A stretch of 64,000 nucleotides of DNA from Salinisphaeraceae bacterium (GTDB lineage Bacteria; Pseudomonadota; Gammaproteobacteria; Nevskiales; Salinisphaeraceae), in NCBI GenBank assembly GCA_002683405.1, contig NYTH01000009.1:1-64000 (forward strand), read 5' to 3'. Below the pieces are notes generated by a model. The model was not told where the DNA came from. It searched no databases and saw only the letters and a program-made list of their open reading frames with translations. The translations under genes and the position numbers were made by a program. Below are positions 46,053 to 54,284 of this stretch, piece after piece. Each line of letters starts with the position of its first letter. Within the stretch, counting starts at the first letter, position 1.

Positions 46053-46846
46053 ATCTGCTTGACAAGAATGTTCTGGTCACCGGCGCCACAGGCGGTATCG
46101 GTCTCAGCCTGGTGCGGCGCCTGGGGTCCGCGGGCGCGCGGCTACTGTTGACCGGGCGCCAGGAGCAGCCACTTCGGCGCCTGGTCGATGAACTCGCGGC
46201 GGCGTCAGTGCGTGCAGATTTCGTTGTCGCCGACCTGAATACTGCCGACGATCGGCGCGCCCTTGCGCAGGCGGCCGAGAAATGGCGGGGCGGTCCGGAC
46301 GTGGTTATTCATAACGCCGGCAGTAACCACGCCGGCAGCTTTCAGAATCTTTCTCCGGCGGCACTGGAAGCCATGATCACTGCCAACCTGACGGCGCCAA
46401 TGGACCTAACACGCCTGCTCCTGCCCGGCCTGAAGAGCAAGCGCGAGGCCACACTGCTATTTGTCGGTTCGGGCTTTGGCCGTGTCGCCTATCCCGGCTT
46501 CGCGGCCTATAGCGCAACCAAATTCGGGCTGCGCGGATTTGCCGAGGCCCTGCGCCGTGAACTGGCCGACACCACGGTGCGGGTGGCCTTGCTGGCGCCG
46601 CGCGCCGTTGACACCGGTATGAACGGGAGTCGAGTGCGGGCGCTTCAGGCCGACCTGCACATGAAGGTCGACTCGCCAGACAAGGTGGCCGATGCCGCCA
46701 TCAATATGCTCGAAACCGGCCAGACCGAACACGGTCTGGGCTGGCAGGAGCGCCTGTTCAGCCGTGTAAACGGCCTTACGCCTGGCCTGGTTGATGGTGT
46801 GCTGCGCAAGCAATTGCCCACCATCCGTCGGCGCCTGGACCACTGA
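46049..46846 (+). CDS. Short-chain dehydrogenase/reductase
   Basis: About 265 residues of classical SDR type. The cofactor motif TGATGGIG is near residue 11, NAG is near residue 90, and the catalytic YSATK is near residue 152 with an upstream Ser in FVGSGFG. The Arg after the second beta strand (LTGRQEQ) suggests NADP(H). It is ATGA-coupled to the diiron oxidase gene. Its likely part is reduction or oxidation of the product of the previous enzymes. Confidence 0.87.
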   Translation: MNLLDKNVLVTGATGGIGLSLVRRLGSAGARLLLTGRQEQPLRRLVDELAAASVRADFVVADLNTADDRRALAQAAEKWRGGPDVVIHNAGSNHAGSFQNLSPAALEAMITANLTAPMDLTRLLLPGLKSKREATLLFVGSGFGRVAYPGFAAYSATKFGLRGFAEALRRELADTTVRVALLAPRAVDTGMNGSRVRALQADLHMKVDSPDKVADAAINMLETGQTEHGLGWQERLFSRVNGLTPGLVDGVLRKQLPTIRRRLDH

Positions 46847-46869
46847 TTGCCTTCTTTCAGGATATAGAT

Positions 46870-47511
46870 ATGAAACAGTTGATCATTGCGCTAGTCGCGG
46901 CCTGGGCATTCAGCGCGCCCGCAGCCGCGACGGATTTCAACCAGGCTCTGCTGGAGTTGCAGCACGCCTGGGCCCGGGTGAACTATCAAATGGCCGACAA
47001 GGGCGAGCAGGAAAAGGCGTTTGAAGCGCTCACCACCCGCGCTGAAGGCCTGCGGCAGGCGCATCCCCAGCGGCCCGAAGCGTTGATCTGGGAGGGCATA
47101 ATCCTGTCCAGTTACGCGGGCGCCAAAGGTGGACTGGGCGCGTTGGGGCTGGTCAAGAAAGCCCGCGATGACTATCAGGCCGCCCTGGCGATTGACGAGT
47201 CGTCTTTGCAGGGGTCAGCGCACACCAGTCTGGGCGTGCTTTACTACAAGGTCCCGGGTTGGCCGCTGGGTTTCGGCAGTGAGGAAAAAGCCGAATCCCA
47301 TCTGAAACGGGCGCTGGCCATCAATCCTGACGGCATCGACCCGAATTACTTCTACGCGGAGTTTCTGATGGAAGAAAAGGAGGATTACCGCAACGCGCGC
47401 GCCTATCTCGAGAAGGCGTTGGCAGCCCCCGATCGGCCTTCCAGGGCAGTGGCGGATAGCGGACGGCGTGCGGAGATTCGCCAGCTCCTGGACCGTGCCG
47501 AACAACACTGA
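46870..47511 (+). CDS. Secreted TPR-repeat protein
   Basis: A 213-residue protein with a signal peptide (MKQLIIALVAAWAFSAPAAA) and at least two TPR-like repeats (ARDDYQAALAIDESSLQGSAHT, AESHLKRALAINPDGIDPNYFYAEFLM). It probably acts in the periplasm as a binding scaffold. The gene lies 23 bp after the SDR and 9 bp before the response regulator, hence in the same operon. TPR proteins do not catalyse reactions, so it may help deliver, sense or retain the product. Confidence 0.8.
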   Translation: MKQLIIALVAAWAFSAPAAATDFNQALLELQHAWARVNYQMADKGEQEKAFEALTTRAEGLRQAHPQRPEALIWEGIILSSYAGAKGGLGALGLVKKARDDYQAALAIDESSLQGSAHTSLGVLYYKVPGWPLGFGSEEKAESHLKRALAINPDGIDPNYFYAEFLMEEKEDYRNARAYLEKALAAPDRPSRAVADSGRRAEIRQLLDRAEQH

Positions 47512-47520
47512 GGTTGACGC

Positions 47521-48192
47521 TTGCAGCAACAGGTTCTGCTGGTAGAGGACGATGCGTCGTTGCGAGAGGGGCTGTTCACCAGCCTGAAGCAGGCGGGTAT
47601 CGGCTGCCGGGCTGTCAGCAGCGGGCAGGAGGCCGACGCCTGTCTTGCCGCGGGCGACTTCGCCGCCGTCGTGCTTGATCTCGGGCTGCCGGATATTGAC
47701 GGGGTCACGCTACTGCGCCGCTGGCGAGCCAGCGGCTTTACGTTGCCGGTTGTCATACTGACCGCTCGTGACGCTCTGGACGCACGGGTCCGCGGCCTGG
47801 ACGCGGGCGCGGACGACTATGTGCTCAAACCGTTCGCCACCCAGGAACTGATGGCACGACTTCGAGCCGCCATGCGACGCGGTCAGGGTCAGGCCAGCGC
47901 CCAGCTGAAGTACGGTGAGCTGGTGCTCGACACGCAAGCCTGGCAGGCGACGTTGGGTGGCCAGCCGCTGTCTCTCAGCCGGCGCCAGTTCACGGTGCTG
48001 GCAGAGCTGCTCCGTCACGAGGGACGGGTGCTCACGCGTGATCACCTGGAGACCGCCGTCTACGGCTGGAACACCGATATTGAAAGCAACGCGATTGAAG
48101 TCCACGTGCACGCCTTGCGGCGCAAATTGCCCAGGGATGTGATCCACACGGTCCGGGGTGTGGGCTACATGATTGCCAGCCAGCCGGCATGA
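47521..48192 (+). CDS. OmpR/PhoB-family response regulator (QseB/PmrA-like)
   Basis: A 223-residue regulator starting at TTG 47521. The receiver has VEDDASLREG, phospho-acceptor D in VVLDLGLPDIDG and ILTARDALDARVRGLDAGADDY with the switch Lys in VLKPFATQEL. The winged helix contains LSRRQFTVLAELLRHEGRVLTRDHLETAVY and ESNAIEVHVHALRRKL. The family clade binds CTTAAG-N5-CTTAAG repeats, and such a repeat stands upstream of this operon. It is ATGA-coupled to the kinase. Confidence 0.88.
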   Translation: MQQQVLLVEDDASLREGLFTSLKQAGIGCRAVSSGQEADACLAAGDFAAVVLDLGLPDIDGVTLLRRWRASGFTLPVVILTARDALDARVRGLDAGADDYVLKPFATQELMARLRAAMRRGQGQASAQLKYGELVLDTQAWQATLGGQPLSLSRRQFTVLAELLRHEGRVLTRDHLETAVYGWNTDIESNAIEVHVHALRRKLPRDVIHTVRGVGYMIASQPA

Positions 48193-49592
48193 AGTGGCTG
48201 CCGGGGTCAATCAGCTGGCGCCTCATGCTGGGACTGGGCCTGACCATTGTCGGCGTCAACGCCGCTTTACTGAGTTCTACCTACCGGCTGGCTCAGCACG
48301 AGATTGATGAAGTCTTTGACACCCGGCTCGTGCAGTCGGCGCGCCTGTTGCGCGGCATGCTGGACGATGCGTCCCTCGACCTGTCGGCCGGCAGCGCCAA
48401 TGCGGCACGTCAACTGCGCGCGCTGGAGGCCAGCCTGGCCAGCCGCGAGACCTACGGTCACGAGTACGAGAGCAAGATCGGCTTTCAACTGCTCGGGCCC
48501 GAAGGGCAGGTGCTTTTGCACACATCAAGCATGCCGGCAGAACCCCTGACCGGTACGGTCAGCGGGTTCGCGCACGTCATTCGTGAGGGCTCGCCATGGC
48601 GCCTGTTCGTTCTGCCCGGCACCGCCGGAGAGGACCGCCTGATCGTCGGCGAAAGCCTTGAAATTCGAGGGGAGCTGGAGGAATACATCGCCAGAAAAAC
48701 AGTGCAGAAGAACCTGTATGCGCTACCGGTCCTGCTGCTCCTGCTCTGGCTGGGCGTGCGCTTCGGACTGCGTCCGTTGAAGCGGCTGTCACGGGAAATC
48801 AAGGGTCGCGATCATGGCAATCTGGCGTTATTGCCACAACCGGCCTCGTCCAGCGAATTGGCGCCCATTGTGGCGGCACTGAACGACCTTTTCGGCCGGC
48901 TCAAGAACGCACGGGACCGCGAGCGCCGCTTTCTGGACGAGGCTGCACACGAGTTGCGCACGCCGTTGGCCGCCATCGGGGTTCACGCCGAGTCGGCGCT
49001 GGGTGCCCGCGATGCGCAAGACCGGCAGGCCATACTGCGAGCCCTGCTGGCCGCCAGTCGTCGAGGCAGTCGGCTGGCCACGCAACTGCTCACGCTCGCG
49101 CGTCTGGATGCGGGTGAGGTCGGCGGAACCGGCGAATCCGTTGACCTGCCGTCCGTACTGCGCGAGGAAGCTGCGCTGGTCGCGCCGCTTGCCAGAGAGG
49201 CGGGATGTACGCTTTCTCTTGAGCTGCCCGAAAACCTGCCTCCTGTGCGGGGTGAGGCGGGGGCGATGGGTCTTCTCGTCAGAAACCTGCTGGACAATGC
49301 GCTGCAGGCCTGCGATCGGGGCGGATGGATACGCATGAGCGCCAGCGAAGACAATGATCAGGTCGTCGTGCTCATCGACGATACCGGGCCGGGCATCCCC
49401 GAGCCCGATAGGGCTCGGGTGTTCGAGCGGTTTACCCGCGGGCACCATCAGCAGCACGAGGGCAGTGGCCTGGGTCTTGCCATCGTGGCGCGTGTGGCTG
49501 AAACCTACGGCGTCCGAATTGATTTGCAGAATAATCCGGCCGGCCGGGGCCTGCGCGTGGTGATGGGCTTCCGCCCGGCACGTAGTGCGTGA
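48189..49592 (+). CDS. Sensor histidine kinase (QseC/PmrB-like)
   Basis: A 467-residue transmembrane kinase. The first helix is near residues 8-28, followed by a periplasmic sensor of about 130 residues, and the second helix is LYALPVLLLLLWLGVRFGL near residue 178. Conserved motifs are the H-box DEAAHELRTPLAAIGVHAE, the N-box VRNLLDNALQAC, and the G-boxes IDDTGPGIPEPD and EGSGLGLAIVAR. It is the partner of the preceding regulator. The signal is not known. Confidence 0.9.
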   Translation: MKWLPGSISWRLMLGLGLTIVGVNAALLSSTYRLAQHEIDEVFDTRLVQSARLLRGMLDDASLDLSAGSANAARQLRALEASLASRETYGHEYESKIGFQLLGPEGQVLLHTSSMPAEPLTGTVSGFAHVIREGSPWRLFVLPGTAGEDRLIVGESLEIRGELEEYIARKTVQKNLYALPVLLLLLWLGVRFGLRPLKRLSREIKGRDHGNLALLPQPASSSELAPIVAALNDLFGRLKNARDRERRFLDEAAHELRTPLAAIGVHAESALGARDAQDRQAILRALLAASRRGSRLATQLLTLARLDAGEVGGTGESVDLPSVLREEAALVAPLAREAGCTLSLELPENLPPVRGEAGAMGLLVRNLLDNALQACDRGGWIRMSASEDNDQVVVLIDDTGPGIPEPDRARVFERFTRGHHQQHEGSGLGLAIVARVAETYGVRIDLQNNPAGRGLRVVMGFRPARSA

Positions 49593-49797
49593 TCACGACC
49601 GCGGCAGGCGCCAGCCGGCTCATTGACGAGCAGCTGGCGACCGGCCCCGCGACAATTTGCCACATTCCCGACCGGGTCCGGCGCGGATAAAGTTTCGGCG
49701 CTCCATCCGCCGCGCCAATGCCGCGGGGTGGCGCAGACCGCTTCCAGATTCTTCTTTCATCCGCGGCGCACCGGCGCCCGGTCAGGGGATTGTGCTC

Positions 49798-51933
49798 ATG
49801 CGTGCCTGTTTACGGGTCGGTTTTTGTGCCTGTCTGTCCGTGTTTGTGCTGGGCGCCCTGGCGCCGCTACCAGGTCAGGCCGATGCAGCAGCGCCCGCGC
49901 CGCCGCTGGCGCTGGATGCCGTCAGCATTTCCGGCGAGCGTCCCGAGGCGTTTGAAAATCGTGGCCTGGCAGCGGCCCAGCGCGAAGCCGCGCTGACGCC
50001 GGGCGGCGTCACGGTGGTCGAGGACGACATGCTCTACGAGCGCAATACGGCCACCTTCTCCGACATGGTGCGCTACGTGCCCGGTGTGTGGACGGTGAGC
50101 CACAGCGGCAGCGACAGCATCTATATATCCAGCCGCGGGTCGAATCTGGACGCCACCGATTTCGACCGCAACGGTGTCAAGCTGTTTCAGGATGGCCTGC
50201 CGGTAACGACCGCCGACGGCAACAACCACAACCGAATTGTCGACCCGCTGAGCGCGCGCTACGCGGTCTTCGCGCGCGGCGCCAACGCGGCCAAGTATGG
50301 CGCCAGTACGCTGGGCGGCGCGGTCAATTTCGTGTCCCCGACGGCCTACGACAGTCCGTCCGCTCAATTCTTCGTGAACGGCGGCAGCCACGGCCAGGCC
50401 CAGGCGCGAGCCACGGCCAGCCGGGTGTTCGACGGCGGGCTGGACGGGCTGGTCACGCTGGAGGCGAAGAATCGTGACGGCTATCGCGATCACGACGAGA
50501 TGAGCCGCAACGGCCTGTACGGCAACGCGGGCTGGCGAATTTCGGACACCGTGGGCACGCGGCTCTACGGGCAATACATCGAGCGCAACATGGAGCTGTC
50601 CGGTCAGCTCACCCGTGAGCAGTTCGAGGACGACCCGGACCAGGCCAGCGTCAGCGCCGAGCAGGGCAATTTTCAGGCCGACCTGAAAAGCTGGCGGCTG
50701 GCCGACAAGACCACCTGGCAGCTGGCGCCCAACCGACGCCTGGATATGGGCCTGTCCTACGAGGAACAGAAGCTGTTTCATCCGATTGTCGACAAGGTGG
50801 TCGTGCCGGGTGTGGGCGTGGTGTTCGACGGCCTGCTGATCGATACCGATCACCGCGATGTCGGCGGAATGGTCCGCTACCAGCATGTGGTGGGTAATCA
50901 CGACCTGCTGTTGGGCGCCAACGTCGGCGTGGGGGAGGTCAGCGGCGAGCAGTACGGCAACGCGGGCGGCCGGCGCGACGGGCTCATGACCCGGGTCGAC
51001 CAGAACGCCGACAACGTCGAGTTGTATGCCACCGATCGCTGGCGTTTCGCCGAGCGCTGGACGCTGATACCCGCCCTGCAGCTGGTGCGCGGCCACCGGG
51101 AAATCGGCAACACCAGCGTGGCCAGCGGCCAGGTCAACGACGTGGAAGACGACTACAGCGGCGTGAATCCCAGCCTCGGACTCATCCATCATGTCCGGGA
51201 GAATTTCGACATTTTCGCCAGCGTCAGCCGCCTGTTCGAGCCGCCCACGACGTTTGAACTGGCCGACGATATCGCCGTCGATGGCTCGGCGCTGGACGCC
51301 ATGTACGGCACGGTGGTCGAAATCGGTACGCGTGGCAGCCAGCCGCTGGGCGGCCGCGGTGTATGGGCCTGGGAGCTGTCCCTGTATCAGGCCTGGATTC
51401 GCGACGAGATTCTCTCCATCGACGACCCGGCCGCCCCGGGCACCAGCCTGGCCACCAATGTGGACAAGACGGTGCACACCGGCATCGAGGCCCTGGTGAG
51501 CGCCCGGCTGTCGCTGGACGGCGGCGGCCGGCATGTCCTGGCGCCGCTGCTCAGCGTGACCGTCAACGAATTCGAGTTCGACGGCGACGATGTCTACGGC
51601 GACAATCAGCTCCCCGCCGCACCGGGCCACGTGCTGCGCGGCGAGCTGCTGTACCGGCACATTCGCGGCTTCTACGCCGGGCCCACCTTCGACGTGGTGG
51701 ATGAACGCTACGCCGATTTCGCCAACAGCTACACGGTGGATGGCTACGAATTGATGGGCCTGCTGGCCGGCTGGTCAAATCCGCGTCTGACCGTGTATGC
51801 CGAGCTGCGCAACCTGCTGGACGAGGACTACGTGGCCACCCACCGGGTGCGCGATATTGCCGCCGAGACCGATGCCTTGCTCAACCCCGGGGAGCCGCGT
51901 TCGGTCTATTTCGGCATGCGCGTGCAGTTGTAG
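49798..51933 (+). CDS. TonB-dependent receptor
   Basis: From ATG 49798 (AGGGG about 10 bases upstream) the receptor has about 711 residues. A signal peptide (ALAPLPGQADA) precedes the plug region (LDAVSISGER, FSDMVRYVPGVWTV, SSRGSNLDATDFDRNG, ARGANAAKYGASTLGGAVNFVSP) and a beta barrel ending in YFGMRVQL. The frame extends to 49657, but those residues look non-coding. The FVSP-containing plug and the adjacent PepSY gene suggest metal or siderophore uptake. No ligand can be named. The 205 bp upstream (49593-49797) show no riboswitch or Fur site that I could identify. Confidence 0.87.
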   Translation: MRACLRVGFCACLSVFVLGALAPLPGQADAAAPAPPLALDAVSISGERPEAFENRGLAAAQREAALTPGGVTVVEDDMLYERNTATFSDMVRYVPGVWTVSHSGSDSIYISSRGSNLDATDFDRNGVKLFQDGLPVTTADGNNHNRIVDPLSARYAVFARGANAAKYGASTLGGAVNFVSPTAYDSPSAQFFVNGGSHGQAQARATASRVFDGGLDGLVTLEAKNRDGYRDHDEMSRNGLYGNAGWRISDTVGTRLYGQYIERNMELSGQLTREQFEDDPDQASVSAEQGNFQADLKSWRLADKTTWQLAPNRRLDMGLSYEEQKLFHPIVDKVVVPGVGVVFDGLLIDTDHRDVGGMVRYQHVVGNHDLLLGANVGVGEVSGEQYGNAGGRRDGLMTRVDQNADNVELYATDRWRFAERWTLIPALQLVRGHREIGNTSVASGQVNDVEDDYSGVNPSLGLIHHVRENFDIFASVSRLFEPPTTFELADDIAVDGSALDAMYGTVVEIGTRGSQPLGGRGVWAWELSLYQAWIRDEILSIDDPAAPGTSLATNVDKTVHTGIEALVSARLSLDGGGRHVLAPLLSVTVNEFEFDGDDVYGDNQLPAAPGHVLRGELLYRHIRGFYAGPTFDVVDERYADFANSYTVDGYELMGLLAGWSNPRLTVYAELRNLLDEDYVATHRVRDIAAETDALLNPGEPRSVYFGMRVQL

Positions 51934-51950
51934 CGTAGCCGCGGTCGCGG

Positions 51951-53465
51951 ATGGCTTCGTCCGGCAAGACAGGCGCATGGCGCGCCCTGCATCGCCGGCT
52001 GGCGCTGGTCGCCGGCCTGGGCGCGCTGCTGTGGAGCGTCAGCGGGTTGCTGCATCCGTTGCTGGTGCGCGCGCAGCCCCAGCCCGAGCAGCGAACGGCA
52101 CCCGCACTTGAATGGCAGACGGGTGAGGCGCTGCTCAGCCCCGCCGAGCTGCGCCCGTCGGATGATCTGGCGCAGGTCAGCCTGCTGCGGCTGATCGTTC
52201 TGGACCAGACGCCGTACTACCAGCTGCAGGCGGCCCCCGGGACGCCGCCGCGTTATTTTCACGCGCGCAGCGGCGCGGAACTGGCCCGCGGTGATCGCGT
52301 CTATGCCGAGTATCTGGCGCGGCATTTCACCGGCGACCAGAACAGCCCGGTCAGGCGTATCCAGCCGGTAGCGCGCTTTGGCGGCGAGTACGACGCGATC
52401 AATCGCATGCTGCCGGTCTACCGCGTGGAGTTTGCCCGGCCGGACGGGCTGCGCGCCTATGTCGATACCACCCGATCGGGTCTGGGTACGCTGGTGGATG
52501 ATCGAAAGGCGCTGCTGGAAGGGTTGTTTCGCAACCTGCACAAATGGGACTGGCTCGCCGGACTGGAGCCGCTGCGGCTGCTCATCGCGCTGCTGTTCAT
52601 CACCGCGGCGCTGACCACGGCGCTAACCGGCGTCACCGTATTCTTTCGCGCCCGCGCGTCCGCCCGGCTGACGCTGCCCATCTGGCATCGCTGGCTGGGC
52701 CTGGGCGCCGCCGTGTTCCTGCTGAGTTTCGCGGCCAGCGGCGGACTGCACCTGGTCAAGATGTCCCTGAACGACACTACTCCGCCCCCGCGTCTGCCTG
52801 CGTCGGTGACCCTGTGCAACCTGACCGCGGCGCCGGACATCGCCATGGCGTTGGTCAGCGGCCCGCTTCAGGCCCTGTCCGTCACGGACATCGACGGCCA
52901 GCCCTACTACCGGATTGAGCAGGCGGCCCACAGTGGCATGGACGGTCATCATGCGCACCACGGTCCGGACTCAGGCCAGGCCACTGCCGAGCCCGCGGCG
53001 CGATTCTTCCACGCAGAGGACGCGCGCCCGGCGAATATCAGCGTAGAAGACCACGCTCGACATATCGCGGCGGGGCTCACGGGGCACGCCGCGATCATGG
53101 ACGCACCGGCGGCTGCGGTGAATGGTTTTGGCGGCGAGTACGGTTTCGTCAACAAGTATCTGCCGGTCACCCGTCTGGCGGTGGGCGGCAGCGGCGAGGA
53201 GGCCCTGTTCATACACAGCGCCAGCGCCACGCTGGCGGCCCGCATTGACAACGCCGACCGGCTGGAGGGCTGGCTGTTCGCGTGGCTGCACAAATGGCAC
53301 TTCATGGCGCCGCTCGGCGCGGATCTGCGCGATGCGCTGATGGCTCTGGCGGCGTTCGCGATTGCCTGCGTCAGTCTGCTGGGCTACGGGTTGTTGCTTC
53401 GGCGCCGGCGTCAGCCGCGAGGTCGATCAAACCCGCGGTCAACATCAGATTGGTCGAACCCGTGA
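51951..53465 (+). CDS. PepSY-domain membrane protein with two periplasmic repeats
   Basis: A 504-residue protein with helices near residues 15-35, 210-235, 250-275 and 460-480. It carries two similar periplasmic halves. The motif FGGEYDAINRMLPVYRVEF in the first matches FGGEYGFVNKYLPVTRLAV in the second, and LFRNLHKWDWLA matches LFAWLHKWHFMA. The His-rich insert near residue 330 (HSGMDGHHAHHG) could bind metal. It follows the TonB receptor by 17 bp, which suggests a role in reducing or handling the imported metal complex. Confidence 0.78.
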   Translation: MASSGKTGAWRALHRRLALVAGLGALLWSVSGLLHPLLVRAQPQPEQRTAPALEWQTGEALLSPAELRPSDDLAQVSLLRLIVLDQTPYYQLQAAPGTPPRYFHARSGAELARGDRVYAEYLARHFTGDQNSPVRRIQPVARFGGEYDAINRMLPVYRVEFARPDGLRAYVDTTRSGLGTLVDDRKALLEGLFRNLHKWDWLAGLEPLRLLIALLFITAALTTALTGVTVFFRARASARLTLPIWHRWLGLGAAVFLLSFAASGGLHLVKMSLNDTTPPPRLPASVTLCNLTAAPDIAMALVSGPLQALSVTDIDGQPYYRIEQAAHSGMDGHHAHHGPDSGQATAEPAARFFHAEDARPANISVEDHARHIAAGLTGHAAIMDAPAAAVNGFGGEYGFVNKYLPVTRLAVGGSGEEALFIHSASATLAARIDNADRLEGWLFAWLHKWHFMAPLGADLRDALMALAAFAIACVSLLGYGLLLRRRRQPRGRSNPRSTSDWSNP

Positions 53466-53848
53466 TCGCAGTCGGTGCGGCGACACAGGCGGAAGTTGCC
53501 CACGTGGGCTGTCATCAGCAATAGGGCGCTGGTCAGGGTTGTGCCCTCGGCCACGGCGGGCGAGGCCACCGCCTCCAGCACGAACGCGGCGAGCAGCATA
53601 CCGGCCAGCCCAAGCGCACCGGCGCCAACCACCCATGCCCGGTGATGTTTTCGACAGCCCATGAGCAGGGCCAGCGCGCTGGTCGGCAGTGCGACGGCCA
53701 GCAGGTAGCGGTGCAGTGTTTCGTCCGGGGTGTATTGCAGGCCAAACAGCGGAAACAGCGTCAGCGCCGCGGGCAGCAGCAGGCACTGCACCAGACAGGC
53801 CAGCGACAGGCCGACCGCCAGGCCATCCAGGCGGGTGGAATTGAGCAT
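53411..53848 (-). CDS. MerC-domain membrane protein
   Basis: About 145 residues, four predicted helices. The first helix carries cysteines (LACLVQCLLLPAALTLF, Cys18 and Cys22), as in mercury-transport-like MerC proteins. ATG 53848 gives a compact family-like start; the frame is open to 54163 but this extension crosses the Zur-like box. The last 55 bp run antisense into the PepSY gene. In Zur-controlled settings such proteins may move zinc rather than mercury. That is inference from the nearby palindrome. Confidence 0.75.
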   Translation of the reverse strand: MLNSTRLDGLAVGLSLACLVQCLLLPAALTLFPLFGLQYTPDETLHRYLLAVALPTSALALLMGCRKHHRAWVVGAGALGLAGMLLAAFVLEAVASPAVAEGTTLTSALLLMTAHVGNFRLCRRTDCDHGFDQSDVDRGFDRPRG

Positions 53849-53871
53849 GGCAGCGCTTCCTTGAGCGTTAA

Positions 53872-53893
53872 AACGTAATAATATAACATTGCC
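53872..53893. promoter_or_regulatory. Zur-like box between MerC gene and small secreted-protein/receptor genes
   Basis: The core at 53875-53887 matches GTTATANTATAAC at 12 of 13 positions. It lies 24 bp from the MerC start and about 31 bp from the small Cys-bearing protein gene, so one site could repress both directions when zinc is plentiful. Confidence 0.7.
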
Positions 53894-53923
53894 AAGTCCA
53901 TTGTGAATCTCCACCCTGTTGTC

Positions 53924-54217
53924 ATGTCCTTGCGCGTACACAAGCGGTTCGCCGCCGTGTTGCTGGTCTGCCTGCTGGCGGGCCAGGCACTGGTGGTGGC
54001 GCATGCCTATGAGCACGCAGTGCTGGACGAGCTGGACCACAGCTGCATGGTCTGCGCGCACGGGCAGGGGCCGGACGACGTGCTGGCGGCGGATGATCTG
54101 GCCGTCCACATTCCCTTCGCTCCCGCCGACTGGGCCGATCTTCGGCTGCACGCGGTGCGGCATCTGGGAGCACTAACGCCGTGCAGCCGCGGGCCGCCTC
54201 GAATTCTTCACGCCTGA
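53924..54217 (+). CDS. Small secreted Cys-motif protein (DUF2946-like)
   Basis: About 97 residues from ATG 53924 (GTG 53903 is also open). An N-terminal hydrophobic segment (FAAVLLVCLLAGQALVVAHA) is followed by a CMVCAH motif, as seen in DUF2946-type proteins near metal transporters. It stands between the Zur-like box and the ZnuD-like receptor gene. A role in zinc or copper handling at the periplasm is plausible but unproven. No strong ribosome-binding site. Confidence 0.6.
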   Translation: MSLRVHKRFAAVLLVCLLAGQALVVAHAYEHAVLDELDHSCMVCAHGQGPDDVLAADDLAVHIPFAPADWADLRLHAVRHLGALTPCSRGPPRILHA

Positions 54218-54284
54218 CATCGCGCCGGGCCGGGCGAAAGCCGCCCCGGCAACGCTTTATGTGAAGAATTTCTGGAGGTGACCC

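Noticed and set aside
49593..49797. Possible riboswitch upstream of the TonB-dependent receptor
   Set aside because: The conserved cobalamin-riboswitch box and other known aptamer cores could not be found in these 205 bases.
49867..51660. Minus-strand open frame of about 597 residues
   Set aside because: It is antisense to the TonB-dependent receptor and its sequence looks like a GC-rich shadow frame.
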